Shown: positions 33,075-40,644 of the stretch, piece after piece
Layout: the number at the start of each line of letters is the position of its first letter
How positions within the stretch are numbered: the first letter of the stretch is position 1
Source of the DNA: Oscillospiraceae bacterium
GTDB taxonomy: Bacteria; Bacillota; Clostridia; Oscillospirales; Oscillospiraceae
Length of the DNA: 43,185 nt
Direction of reading: 5' to 3'
Assembly (NCBI GenBank): GCA_015068035.1
Contig: SVLI01000013.1
Span: 1 to 43,185, forward strand
Notes under the pieces: model-generated
The model's input: only the letters and a program-made list of their open reading frames with translations
The model's database searches: none
What the model was told of the DNA's origin: nothing
Made by a program: the position numbers and the translations under genes

Positions 33075-34574
33075 TCAGCCTCTGCGATTCTCCCGATAAG
33101 CGGCGGCAACCTGCTCAATGATGAAGTGGCTGCGATCCTCCATGCGGCAGTCGTCGGTGTCAATCGTCAGCGTCAGCGGGCTGTCAACCGTGTAGGGCGT
33201 CCACAAGGGCAACCCCTCTCCATTCGGGTCGCCGGTCTTGGCGAAATTCGTCCAGTAGCGCATCAGACGCTGGCTGAGTGCCTCGTCTTTCTCGCCATAG
33301 GGATACCAGAACTTAAACAGCGTATGGAAAACGTAGGCCTGATCGTCACCGTGGCGTGCAGAGCCATCCTCATGGCTGGGCACGGGATGGACAAACGTGC
33401 CAAGGCGCACGGGCTTTTTGGGCTGCTGCGCCTGCACCTGTGCCCACGCAAGCTGCGAAGCTTTCATCTCATAGGCCTCCGCGCGCTCCACAACATCCAT
33501 CGCCTCCTCATCACTGCGCGGCGTGACCACTCTGCCCAGGATGGAGGTGCGCAGACCAAAGGTATTGCGCAGCGAATCGAAGTTTTCCAGGGAAACCGGT
33601 GTTTTCGCAGGAAAGATCAACTCATCCTGCATGGTGCACAGAAGATAGTCGATGTCTGCCTGCTCGCCCCGGCGGACAATCTCGTCCATGACATAGGGGA
33701 GCACGTAGCCGTCGCCCGTGATGTTAAACTGCTTGCGGAAGCTTTCATACAGCGTCTGCAGCTCGCGCGCAGGAATTTCGCGCATCTGCGCAATGCTCTT
33801 CTTGCCACAGTAGGCAACAAACTCCTCACCGAGCGCCTTGAGAGGCTCATATTCCATGCTGTAGTGCGGATTGAGTCCGCCCGCGCTGTGGCAGATCGCA
33901 TGCTGCACCAGTCCCCCGCCCAGCGGAGAACAGGCAACGCCCTGCACAGAGCGTCCGCCGCCAGAGCAGCCAAAGATCGTCACATTGTCCGCATCGCCGC
34001 CGAAGGCCGCAATGTTGTCTTTCACCCACTGCAGCGCAAAGATCTGATCGCGCAGGCCATAGTTGCCGCAGGAATGCTCTTCGTTTTCGGCCTCCAGTGC
34101 CGGATGACCGAAGTAGCCGAACACACCGGTGCGATAGTTCACCGTCACCAGCAGCACACCGAAGCGGCACAGGCCTTCACCGTCAAAGAGGATATCGTCC
34201 GATGTGCCAGCCTGCAATCCGCCGCCATAAAACCACACCATGACGGGCAGGCGCTCGTCGGAGGATTCTGCGGGCGTCCAAACATTCAGGGAAAGGCAGT
34301 CCTCGTCCATCACCAGAGGGCGCGGCGGCATGGGGTTTAACTCCTGCATGCGCTTGAAGGACGGAAGCACGCTGTTGTCCGGCTGCCAGCAGGAGGGCCC
34401 GAAGTCGTCACACAGACGCTCATTCTCCCATGCCTCAGGTGCAACGGGCGCTTTCCAACGGTAATCGCCGACAGGCGCTTTGGCATAAGGGATGCCTTTG
34501 AAGGCGGCGATGCCGGGTGTGGCGGTTTCCAATCCCCGCACGGGGCCGGAGCGGATGACGGTTTGCAATATCAT
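33075..34574 (-). CDS. Type-B carboxylesterase
   Basis: A 499-residue alpha/beta hydrolase of the carboxylesterase/cholinesterase group. Seen are the oxyanion loop MVWFYGGGLQAG, the paired EDCLSLNVWTP, the conserved GNYGLRDQIFALQWVKDNIAAFGGDADNVTIFG, and the nucleophile elbow. The elbow reads G-C-S-G-G-G instead of the usual G-E-S-A-G-G: the Ser is kept but Glu is Cys. Later His candidates are in VHPVPSHEDG. No signal peptide, so a cytosolic esterase of unknown substrate. ATG 34572-34574 follows GGGAGG. Confidence 0.93.
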   Translation of the reverse strand: MILQTVIRSGPVRGLETATPGIAAFKGIPYAKAPVGDYRWKAPVAPEAWENERLCDDFGPSCWQPDNSVLPSFKRMQELNPMPPRPLVMDEDCLSLNVWTPAESSDERLPVMVWFYGGGLQAGTSDDILFDGEGLCRFGVLLVTVNYRTGVFGYFGHPALEAENEEHSCGNYGLRDQIFALQWVKDNIAAFGGDADNVTIFGCSGGGRSVQGVACSPLGGGLVQHAICHSAGGLNPHYSMEYEPLKALGEEFVAYCGKKSIAQMREIPARELQTLYESFRKQFNITGDGYVLPYVMDEIVRRGEQADIDYLLCTMQDELIFPAKTPVSLENFDSLRNTFGLRTSILGRVVTPRSDEEAMDVVERAEAYEMKASQLAWAQVQAQQPKKPVRLGTFVHPVPSHEDGSARHGDDQAYVFHTLFKFWYPYGEKDEALSQRLMRYWTNFAKTGDPNGEGLPLWTPYTVDSPLTLTIDTDDCRMEDRSHFIIEQVAAAYRENRRG

Positions 34575-34613
34575 ACGGATGCCTCCCTGTTTTTGTTATG
34601 TGTATCTGTGGCC

Positions 34614-34642
34614 ATTATAGCTGCCCGGCGCCGAAATTGCAA
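34614..34642 (-). promoter_or_regulatory. Promoter of the carboxylesterase gene
   Basis: TTGCAA (34637-34642) and TATAAT (34614-34619) on the minus strand, spacer 17 bases, 39 bases upstream of the ATG. Confidence 0.82.
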
Positions 34643-34721
34643 TCGCGGTTTTCCGTTTGAGAGTCTGCGCGAAGCCCGCATTGTCCAGCCGTGGGATTGA
34701 TGGGCGCAGAGCATTCGACTA

Positions 34722-34750
34722 TTGCACGGTCAGCTTATATAGTTTATATT
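34722..34750 (+). promoter_or_regulatory. Promoter of rhaD
   Basis: TTGCAC (34722-34727) and TATATT (34745-34750) with a 17-base spacer, about 45 bases before the ATG. Divergent from the carboxylesterase promoter. Confidence 0.65.
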
Positions 34751-34795
34751 AATTGAAGTGGAAACCATCAAATTTCTGACTGTGAGGGTCTGACC

Positions 34796-35608
34796 ATGAA
34801 AGATATTTTAACCGCACCGTTTCTCCGGGAGTTTTGCCAAACGGCATCCAATATGTACCGACTCGGCTGGGATGAGCGCAACGGCGGCAACATCAGCATG
34901 CTGCTCGACGAAGCAGAGCTCAATGAATACCTCGACACCTCGTCCGTGCTTCGCGAAATTCCGACGGGCTTTGACGCTGCTTCACTCAGAGGCAGATATT
35001 TCCTCGTGACCGGAACCGGCAAGTATTTCAAAAACATCGAAGCCGATCCCGAGACCAACCTTGGCATTCTGCGCATCGCGCAGGACGGAAGCGCAGCCGA
35101 ACTGCTTTGGGGCTTGCGTGACGGCGGAAATCCCACCAGCGAGTTTGCTGCGCACATGATGACACACGCGGTCAGGCTGCAGGTCGACCCCGAACACCGC
35201 GTTGTCACGCACTGCCACCCGACTCATATGCTTGCCATGACCTTTGTGCATGAGTTGGACGACAAATCCTTCACGCACTCCCTTTGGCAGATGTGCTCAG
35301 AGTGCATCATGGTCTTCCCTGACGGTGTTGGCGTGCTGCCGTGGATGGTCTGCGGCACGAACGCCATCGGCGAGGCGACTGCTGAAAAAATGCGTGATTT
35401 TCGCATCGTCATCTGGGGCATGCACGGCATTTACAGCGCCGGCAGAACGCTTGATGAGACTTTCGGGCTGATTGAAACCGTGGAAAAAGCAGCGCAGCTT
35501 TATATGCTCATCGCGCATCTCCCGCGTGTAAACACGATTACCGACGAGCAGCTCCGCGCCCTGGCCGAACACTGCAGAGTTGACTATCGCAAGGACTTCC
35601 TGATTTGA
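34796..35608 (+). CDS. rhaD: Rhamnulose-1-phosphate aldolase
   Basis: Splits L-rhamnulose 1-phosphate to dihydroxyacetone phosphate and L-lactaldehyde. The 270-residue class II aldolase follows the RhaD pattern: GWDERNGGNISM, FLVTGTGKYFKNIEADPETNLGIL, TSEFAAHMMTHAV, the zinc ligands in VTHCHPTHMLAMT (H-C-H) and GMHGIY, and FPDGVGVLPWMVCGT, close to E. coli RhaD in length and motifs. No rhamnose kinase, isomerase or transporter is in the window, so it stands alone. Gene start has GAGGG upstream. Confidence 0.95.
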   Translation: MKDILTAPFLREFCQTASNMYRLGWDERNGGNISMLLDEAELNEYLDTSSVLREIPTGFDAASLRGRYFLVTGTGKYFKNIEADPETNLGILRIAQDGSAAELLWGLRDGGNPTSEFAAHMMTHAVRLQVDPEHRVVTHCHPTHMLAMTFVHELDDKSFTHSLWQMCSECIMVFPDGVGVLPWMVCGTNAIGEATAEKMRDFRIVIWGMHGIYSAGRTLDETFGLIETVEKAAQLYMLIAHLPRVNTITDEQLRALAEHCRVDYRKDFLI

Positions 35609-35662
35609 CGATCTGATCAAGCAACCGGGCTATACAAATATAACGTTTTGTCTAAATATCCA

Positions 35663-35691
35663 TTGACTTTCGGTTTTCCGAGGATTAAGAT
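35663..35691 (+). promoter_or_regulatory. Promoter of the MATE exporter gene
   Basis: TTGACT (35663-35668) and TAAGAT (35686-35691) with a 17-base spacer, about 40 bases before the TTG start. Confidence 0.72.
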
Positions 35692-35731
35692 AGTAAGCGT
35701 ATTAAATAATTCATGAAAAAGAGGGGTTTAT

Positions 35732-37279
35732 TTGAGTACTGCAATCGCAAAACAAAACAGTCGCAACGTCCTGACGGAAGGGCCTGTACTGCGCAAATTG
35801 CTGGGTTTTGCCATCCCCACCATTCTCGGCAACCTGTGCATGCAGCTGTACAACGTTGTGGACTCTGTTGTCGTCGGCAACTTTGTCGGCACACAGGCGC
35901 TGGCTGCTGTCGGCGCATCCTTCTCCCTGATGATGCTGTTTAACGCGTTGTTCATGGGCGTTTCCATGGGCTCACAGATCGTTGTCTCCCAGACTTTTGG
36001 CGCGAAGAACTATAAGCAGCTTCGCAAGGTAATCAACACGGCAATTTCCCTGGCTTTCATCATCGGCGGCGCGATCACCATTATCGGCGCTCCCCTGTCC
36101 GGTCCGCTGCTTCGGCTTTTGGGCACGCCGGAGGATATTTTTGTTCAGGCCCGCGATTACCTGCTGATTATCTTCCTCGGCACGCTGGGCAACGTCTTCT
36201 TCAACTTCGGCGCCGGTGCGCTGCGTGGCCAGGGCGATTCCCGCTGGCCCCTGATTGCGCAGATTGTCTCCTCCGTGCTGAACATCGGCCTGGACCTGTT
36301 CTTTGTTCTCGTGCTGGATTGGGGCGTCGTCGGCGTCGCGCTGGCCACAAGTATCGCCCACTTTGCCAGCGGCATGGTTCTGCTCGTCCGGATTCAGACC
36401 GGCGGCTATGCAGCCAAAGTCTATGTTAAAGACCTGCTGCATCCCGATGGCGAATGTGCAAAGCGCATCTTCTCCCTTGGTCTTCCCTCCGCAATTCAGA
36501 ATGCGGCAATGTCCGTAGGCTCCGTAATCATTCAGAGCTTTGCAAACTCCTTCGGTTCTGAGTTTATTGCGGCCAACGCCATCGTCACGAAGGCGGACGG
36601 CTTCGCCATGATGCCCATGATGGGTCTGGGCCAGGCCACCACTTCTTTCGTGGGACAGAACATCGGCGCAGGCAAGATGGATCGCGCAAAGAAAGGCGTT
36701 CACACCGGCATGCTGACTGTAATCGTCATTGCGGCAGTTATGGGCGTCATCCTGTATATCACCGGCCCGTACATTATGATGGCCTTCGGCGCTGCCGGAA
36801 ATGTCCTGTTTATGGGCGTCAGCGGCATCCACTTCCTGGCTTTCTGCTATGCTTTCATCGGCTTTGACCATGTGGTTGGCGGCTCCATGAGAGGTGCCGG
36901 CGTGGCGATTGCCCCGGCATGCACCTCGATCGCCTCCAACCTTTGCCGCATCCCGATCGCCTATTTCCTGGCTGCCAGACCTCTGCGCAAGGCGATCGCC
37001 GCTTTGATCGAAAAAATGCCGCCGGAACTTGTCACCAAAGCAAATGAGTACATGAGCACCGGTGCCTATGCTGACATTGAAGCCGCGCAGCAGGCTGCTG
37101 CTGCCAACATCTGCTCCCTGGATCACTTCATGGGCATGTTCTACTCGATGGGCGCTTCTCTGTTTATCGGCGCTGCGCTGATCTGCGCTTACTACAAGTT
37201 CGGCAAATGGCACAATCGTGCATTGAAGAGCACGGCGCACGCCAACAAGGGCATGGAGAAACCGCAGGAAGAAGCCTGA
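35732..37279 (+). CDS. MATE-family efflux transporter with a C-terminal insertion
   Basis: A 515-residue exporter of the MATE family driven by Na+ or H+. Both halves carry the family signatures: FAIPTILGNLCMQLYNVVDSVVVG and GVSMGSQIVVSQTFGAKNYKQ, ALRGQGDSRWP, and in the second half ANAIVTKADGFAMMPMMGLGQATTSFVGQNIGAGKMDRAKKGV. MATE proteins usually have about 450 residues; here roughly residues 414-467 form a polar, Ala-rich helical segment inserted before the last helix. The start is TTG (35732-35734) behind GAGGGG. Codon use is strongly biased, suggesting high expression. Substrate unknown. Confidence 0.93.
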   Translation: MSTAIAKQNSRNVLTEGPVLRKLLGFAIPTILGNLCMQLYNVVDSVVVGNFVGTQALAAVGASFSLMMLFNALFMGVSMGSQIVVSQTFGAKNYKQLRKVINTAISLAFIIGGAITIIGAPLSGPLLRLLGTPEDIFVQARDYLLIIFLGTLGNVFFNFGAGALRGQGDSRWPLIAQIVSSVLNIGLDLFFVLVLDWGVVGVALATSIAHFASGMVLLVRIQTGGYAAKVYVKDLLHPDGECAKRIFSLGLPSAIQNAAMSVGSVIIQSFANSFGSEFIAANAIVTKADGFAMMPMMGLGQATTSFVGQNIGAGKMDRAKKGVHTGMLTVIVIAAVMGVILYITGPYIMMAFGAAGNVLFMGVSGIHFLAFCYAFIGFDHVVGGSMRGAGVAIAPACTSIASNLCRIPIAYFLAARPLRKAIAALIEKMPPELVTKANEYMSTGAYADIEAAQQAAAANICSLDHFMGMFYSMGASLFIGAALICAYYKFGKWHNRALKSTAHANKGMEKPQEEA

Positions 37280-37341
37280 TTTCTTCGGTTGCGCAACAAT
37301 TCCATACACCTGAGCCGTACATAAATGGCTCAAGGAATAAC

Positions 37342-37373
37342 AGCAGGGGGAGCATTTGCTCCCCCTGCTTTTG
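37342..37373 (+). terminator. Terminator of the MATE gene
   Basis: AGCAGGGGGAGC (37342-37353) pairs perfectly with GCTCCCCCTGCT (37358-37369) around ATTT, followed by TTTT. Confidence 0.93.
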
Positions 37374-37381
37374 CATAACAT

Positions 37382-37427
37382 AAGAAAACACCCGCAGCTT
37401 GTATCGAAGTTGCGGGTGTTCTTTGGC
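37382..37427 (-). terminator. Terminator repeat R1 (downstream of the 115-aa gene)
   Basis: An inverted repeat with stem CACCCGCA/TGCGGGTG; on the minus strand it ends in TTTTCTT. It is a near copy of R2 (37827-37873), the tRNA-Ser terminator, including AAGAAAACA at one end and TTCTTTGGC at the other. The last bases of that shared stretch correspond in R2 to the CCA end of the tRNA. Confidence 0.8.
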
Positions 37428-37453
37428 TAATAACTATAATTTTGATACAAAGC

Positions 37454-37801
37454 TTACTGAAAATAAAGGTGATAATCGCCATTTGCCTTATTGTCTATAT
37501 CTTCCTTCGTGGTGAAGGAAATATTGTGAGTACCAATTGCCTCTCGCGGATAACCAAGATCAATTAAATTGGAAATTGTCGCTTTCGCCAGTTCGTCACA
37601 ATAACCGGATGATTTTGCAATTTCTAATTCAGCATCGGTCTGAAACAGATACCAAACTACAAGATACTGTGGAGCAATATCAAATGCGCCGTAAAAGAAA
37701 TGCTCAAATATTTTTGGAGTTCTGTCTGAAAATTCCAAAACTGTTTTTTTGACAGCCTTTTTTATAATACGATTTCGTTTTGAAAAGCACAAAGAAATCA
37801 C
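37454..37801 (-). CDS. Hypothetical protein, AT-rich gene beside tRNA-Ser
   Basis: A 115-residue protein starting at GTG 37799-37801, with a fair ribosome site (AAAGGCG) just upstream. The N-terminus is basic (SKRNRIIKKAVKKT) and the rest acidic with aromatics (FEHFFYGAFDIAPQYLVVWYLF, then SFTTKEDIDNKANGDYHLYFQ). No transmembrane segment or known motif is recognised. The DNA is clearly richer in A/T than its neighbours. The gene lies between two related terminator hairpins, R1 and R2, next to the 3' end of a tRNA, a common integration position. Transcription would need readthrough of R2 or an unseen promoter; I see none. Confidence 0.55.
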   Translation of the reverse strand: MISLCFSKRNRIIKKAVKKTVLEFSDRTPKIFEHFFYGAFDIAPQYLVVWYLFQTDAELEIAKSSGYCDELAKATISNLIDLGYPREAIGTHNISFTTKEDIDNKANGDYHLYFQ

Positions 37802-37826
37802 CGCCTTTTTCTTATTATGTCATAAA

Positions 37827-37873
37827 AAGAAAACAACCGCAACCTTGTATCAAGATTGCGGTTATTCTTTGGC
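37827..37873 (-). terminator. Terminator repeat R2 of tRNA-Ser
   Basis: Directly after the tRNA CCA on the minus strand: stem AACCGCAA/TTGCGGTT, then GTTTTCTTTTT. Related to R1 by sequence with compensating base changes in the stem. It overlaps the last bases of the tRNA. Confidence 0.88.
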
Positions 37874-37958
37874 GGAGAGTGTGGGATTCGAACCCACGGT
37901 ACCGTGAGGTACACCTGATTTCGAGTCAGGCTCGTTATGACCACTTCGATAACTCTCC
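37870..37958 (-). tRNA. tRNA-Ser (anticodon CGA)
   Basis: The minus strand folds into a full class II cloverleaf: acceptor GGAGAGT/ACTCTCC followed by GCCA, anticodon stem CCTGA/TCAGG with loop CTCGAAA (anticodon CGA), a long variable arm (GTACC/GGTAC), and a T arm GTGGG-TTCGAAT-CCCAC. The CCA end is encoded. Confidence 0.97.
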
Positions 37959-37963
37959 ATATG

Positions 37964-37994
37964 AAGCCCGTGCCGACAAACGTCGGCCGGGCTT
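37964..37994 (-). other. Hairpin in the tRNA-Ser leader
   Basis: AAGCCCG (37964-37970) and CGGGCTT (37988-37994) form a stem continued inside by CCGAC/GTCGG around AAAC. It lies between the tRNA promoter and the mature 5' end, so the primary transcript must run through it. It has no T-run on the minus strand. Confidence 0.6.
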
Positions 37995-37998
37995 TATT

Positions 37999-38027
37999 AA
38001 GATACATCACCCTCGGGTGTTTGTCAA
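37999..38027 (-). promoter_or_regulatory. Promoter of tRNA-Ser
   Basis: TTGACA (38022-38027) and TATCTT (37999-38004) on the minus strand, spacer 17 bases, about 40 bases before the mature tRNA. Confidence 0.75.
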
Positions 38028-38057
38028 GACAAACGCTGCGCCTTCCGCAGGCTTGTC
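38028..38057 (-). terminator. Probable terminator of argH
   Basis: GACAA (38028-38032) with TTGTC (38053-38057) and an inner CTGCG/CGCAG pairing, followed on the minus strand by TTGAC of the next promoter. Modest stem and no long T-run. Confidence 0.45.
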
Positions 38058-38109
38058 TCAACACAGCCCGACTCTACATTCATTTCCTGTTGCTGCAGGG
38101 CTTCTCCCG

Positions 38110-39486
38110 TCAGCGCGCGGCAAGGAAAGCGCGGATATCCTCAATCTGCGCCTCCACGCACTCCGGCGCGGGGCCGCCCGGCACACGGCGCAGCGCAACG
38201 CAGTTTTCCAGTGAGATTGCCTCAAAAATATCCGCTTCAAACGCATCCGACGCCTGCTTATATTCCTCCAGGCTGAGCGTTTCGAGCGTTTTTCCGCTTG
38301 CGATGCAGGTTTTCACGAGCTTACCGACCGCGGTATAGGCATCGCGGAACGGCACGCCCTTTTTGGTGAGATAATCCGCGCAATCCGTTGCGTTGATAAA
38401 GCCCTCCCCCGCCGCGCGATACATGTTCTTCGGCAGCAGACGCATGGTTTCGATCATCGCAGTGAACACAGGCAGGCACTTCTGCACGGTATCGCAGGCG
38501 TCAAAGACAGGCTCCTTATCCTCCTGCATATCCTTATTATAGGCCAGCGGCAGGGACTTCATCACCGTAAGGAGCGTCATCAGATCGCCGTAGACACGAC
38601 CGGTCTTGCCTCGCACCAGCTCGGCGATGTCCGGATTCTTCTTCTGCGGCATGATGGACGAGCCGGTCGAATAGGCGTCATCAAGCTCAGCGAACTTGAA
38701 TTCCCAGGAGCACCAAAGGATGATCTCCTCGGAAAAACGGCTCAGATGCATCATCAGAATGGAGAGCGCGCTCATGAGTTCCAGCGCAAAATCGCGGTCG
38801 GACACACCGTCCAGACTGTTCTGGGTGATGCGGGCAAAGCCGAGCTCCTCCGCCACGCGCGCTCTGTCGATCGCATGCGTTGTGCCGGTGAGCGCGCCGC
38901 TGCCGAGCGGGCACTCGTCCATACGGGCAAGGCAATCCTCCAAACGGGTCACGTCACGCCGAAGCATATTGGCATAGGCCATCATATAGTGGCCGAAAGT
39001 CGTCGGCTGTGCGCGCTGCAGATGGGTATAGGCGGGCATGATGACCGTCTTCCCCGCCTCCGCCGTGCGCACAAGCGCATGAAGCAGCGCGAGCAGCTTT
39101 TCGCGAATTGCAACGATCTCCCGCTTCAGATAGAGCCGGATATCCAGCGCGACCTGATCGTTGCGGCTGCGCGCGGTGTGCAGACGCTTGCCCGCGTCAC
39201 CGATGCGCTTTGTAAGCTCCGTTTCCACGGACATGTGGATATCCTCCGTCTCGGCGGTGAATTCAATCTTGCCGGCTTCAACATCCTCGAGGATCTCCCG
39301 AAGTCCGGCAATGATTTTCTCCGCTTCCTCCACCTCAATGATGCCCTGCGCACCGAGCATACCGGCATGGGCAATACTGCCCGTGATGTCTTCCCGATAC
39401 ATGCGCGCATCAAAGCCGATGGAAGCATTGAGCTCCTCAACAAGCTTATCCGGATCTTTCTCAAAACGTCCTGACCAAAGTTTCAT
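38110..39486 (-). CDS. argH: Argininosuccinate lyase
   Basis: Last step of arginine synthesis: argininosuccinate to arginine and fumarate. The 458-residue protein shows [32 protein letters not shown]-like [56 protein letters not shown] (catalytic His) and the fumarase-superfamily signature [12 protein letters not shown]. No other arg genes are near. The ribosome site before ATG 39484-39486 is weak. Confidence 0.97.
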   Translation of the reverse strand: MKLWSGRFEKDPDKLVEELNASIGFDARMYREDITGSIAHAGMLGAQGIIEVEEAEKIIAGLREILEDVEAGKIEFTAETEDIHMSVETELTKRIGDAGKRLHTARSRNDQVALDIRLYLKREIVAIREKLLALLHALVRTAEAGKTVIMPAYTHLQRAQPTTFGHYMMAYANMLRRDVTRLEDCLARMDECPLGSGALTGTTHAIDRARVAEELGFARITQNSLDGVSDRDFALELMSALSILMMHLSRFSEEIILWCSWEFKFAELDDAYSTGSSIMPQKKNPDIAELVRGKTGRVYGDLMTLLTVMKSLPLAYNKDMQEDKEPVFDACDTVQKCLPVFTAMIETMRLLPKNMYRAAGEGFINATDCADYLTKKGVPFRDAYTAVGKLVKTCIASGKTLETLSLEEYKQASDAFEADIFEAISLENCVALRRVPGGPAPECVEAQIEDIRAFLAAR

Positions 39487-39533
39487 TGTGTTTCACCGTT
39501 CTCTCTGTTGATCGTCTGATCGAATTTTATGTA

Positions 39534-40499
39534 TCACTCTACACCCGATGTGACAGGCGTCCTCGTCATAGCAGAAAGCTTTGCCTCCATCCAGTCAAGA
39601 ACATCCTGACGCACCTGCTCACGATTCGTTTCGTTGAGCATCTCGTGCCGGCCGCCGGTGTAGAGCTTGAGCGTCACATCCTCCATACCTGCGTTCAAAA
39701 AGGCAGTATAAGCCCGGAGCACGCCCGCTCCCTTTTCGCCCACGGGATCCTCGCTTCCCGCAAAGAACAAAACGGGCAGCGCCTTATTCATGAGCGCGAT
39801 GTTCTGCGGCTTGCTCATATAGACCATGCCGCCAAGCATATCCCGCACCAAACCGGCGGTTGTGATGCCGCCGCAGCTCGGATCCGCTGCATAGCGATCC
39901 ACGATCTCCGTGTCGCGGCTGAGCCAGTCATACTGCGTGCGGCGCGGCTCAAAGCCCTTGTTATAGCTGCCGAACATGAGGTTCTGCAGCAGACCGCTGC
40001 GCGATCTCGCGCCTTTTCTTTTAATCTCAAACTTTGAAACCGCAATGCCCGTGCGCAGAAGCGCAGCCGGCTGCTGCCCCGTCCCGCTCAAAAGCAAGCC
40101 GTCAATTCCGTCCTGAAAACGAATCGCATAGCACCGGGAAATGAAACTGCCCATGCTGTGACCCAGCAGGAACAGAGGAACGCCCGGATGCTCCATATGT
40201 ATCCGATTCGTCATGGCACGCAGATCTTCAACAACAAAATCCCAGCCGCCTTCCTCGCCGAAGAAAAGCTGATCTTCCGGCGAACTTACGCTCTGACCGT
40301 GGCCAAGATGGTCATGCCCGTAAACGGCAAAACCGCGCGCACAAAGGAATTCTGCAAGCGGCTCAAAGCGCGAAACATAGGAACATACCCCGTGTGCAAT
40401 TTGCAATATCGCACGAGGCGCTTCATCCGGAAGCCATGAAACGCAATGAAGCCGCGTCTTTTCATTGCTGGACAGGAGGGAAAATTCGCACTTTTTCAT
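39534..40499 (-). CDS. Alpha/beta hydrolase, monoacylglycerol-lipase-like (S33 family)
   Basis: A 321-residue lysophospholipase/monoglyceride-lipase-like protein: the oxyanion region ILQIAHGVCSYVSRFEPLAEFL, YGHDHLGHGQS, nucleophile elbow FLLGHSMGS, Asp in FFAGSEDPVG and His in GGRHEMLNE, the complete triad in the right order. No signal peptide, so likely cytosolic. It is divergent from glpK, so one could speculate that it releases glycerol for that kinase. ATG 40497-40499 follows AGAGG. Confidence 0.92.
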   Translation of the reverse strand: MKKCEFSLLSSNEKTRLHCVSWLPDEAPRAILQIAHGVCSYVSRFEPLAEFLCARGFAVYGHDHLGHGQSVSSPEDQLFFGEEGGWDFVVEDLRAMTNRIHMEHPGVPLFLLGHSMGSFISRCYAIRFQDGIDGLLLSGTGQQPAALLRTGIAVSKFEIKRKGARSRSGLLQNLMFGSYNKGFEPRRTQYDWLSRDTEIVDRYAADPSCGGITTAGLVRDMLGGMVYMSKPQNIALMNKALPVLFFAGSEDPVGEKGAGVLRAYTAFLNAGMEDVTLKLYTGGRHEMLNETNREQVRQDVLDWMEAKLSAMTRTPVTSGVE

Positions 40500-40517
40500 T
40501 TCTGAACCTCTTTCCTG

Positions 40518-40546
40518 ATGACAATTTCTGCACAATGTGCTATGAT
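40518..40546 (+). promoter_or_regulatory. Probable promoter of glpK
   Basis: ATGACA (40518-40523) and TATGAT (40541-40546) with a 17-base spacer, leaving a leader of about 90 bases. No clear cre site or antiterminator hairpin was recognised in it. Confidence 0.6.
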
Positions 40547-40644
40547 AGGCGCACCGGATACACAGGGGGCCGTCCCTGCATCGGTACAGTTTCGGATAAT
40601 TATATCAATTCACCTTCAAAAGGTCAAGTTAAGGGGAGCAGAAC

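Noticed and set aside
35609..35731. Riboswitch upstream of the MATE gene
   Set aside because: The predicted transcript starts only about 35 bases before the gene, too short for any known aptamer, and no aptamer motif was recognised.
35972..37381. 469-codon minus-strand open frame opposite the MATE gene
   Set aside because: Antisense shadow; the plus-strand frame encodes a full transporter with family motifs, promoter and terminator.
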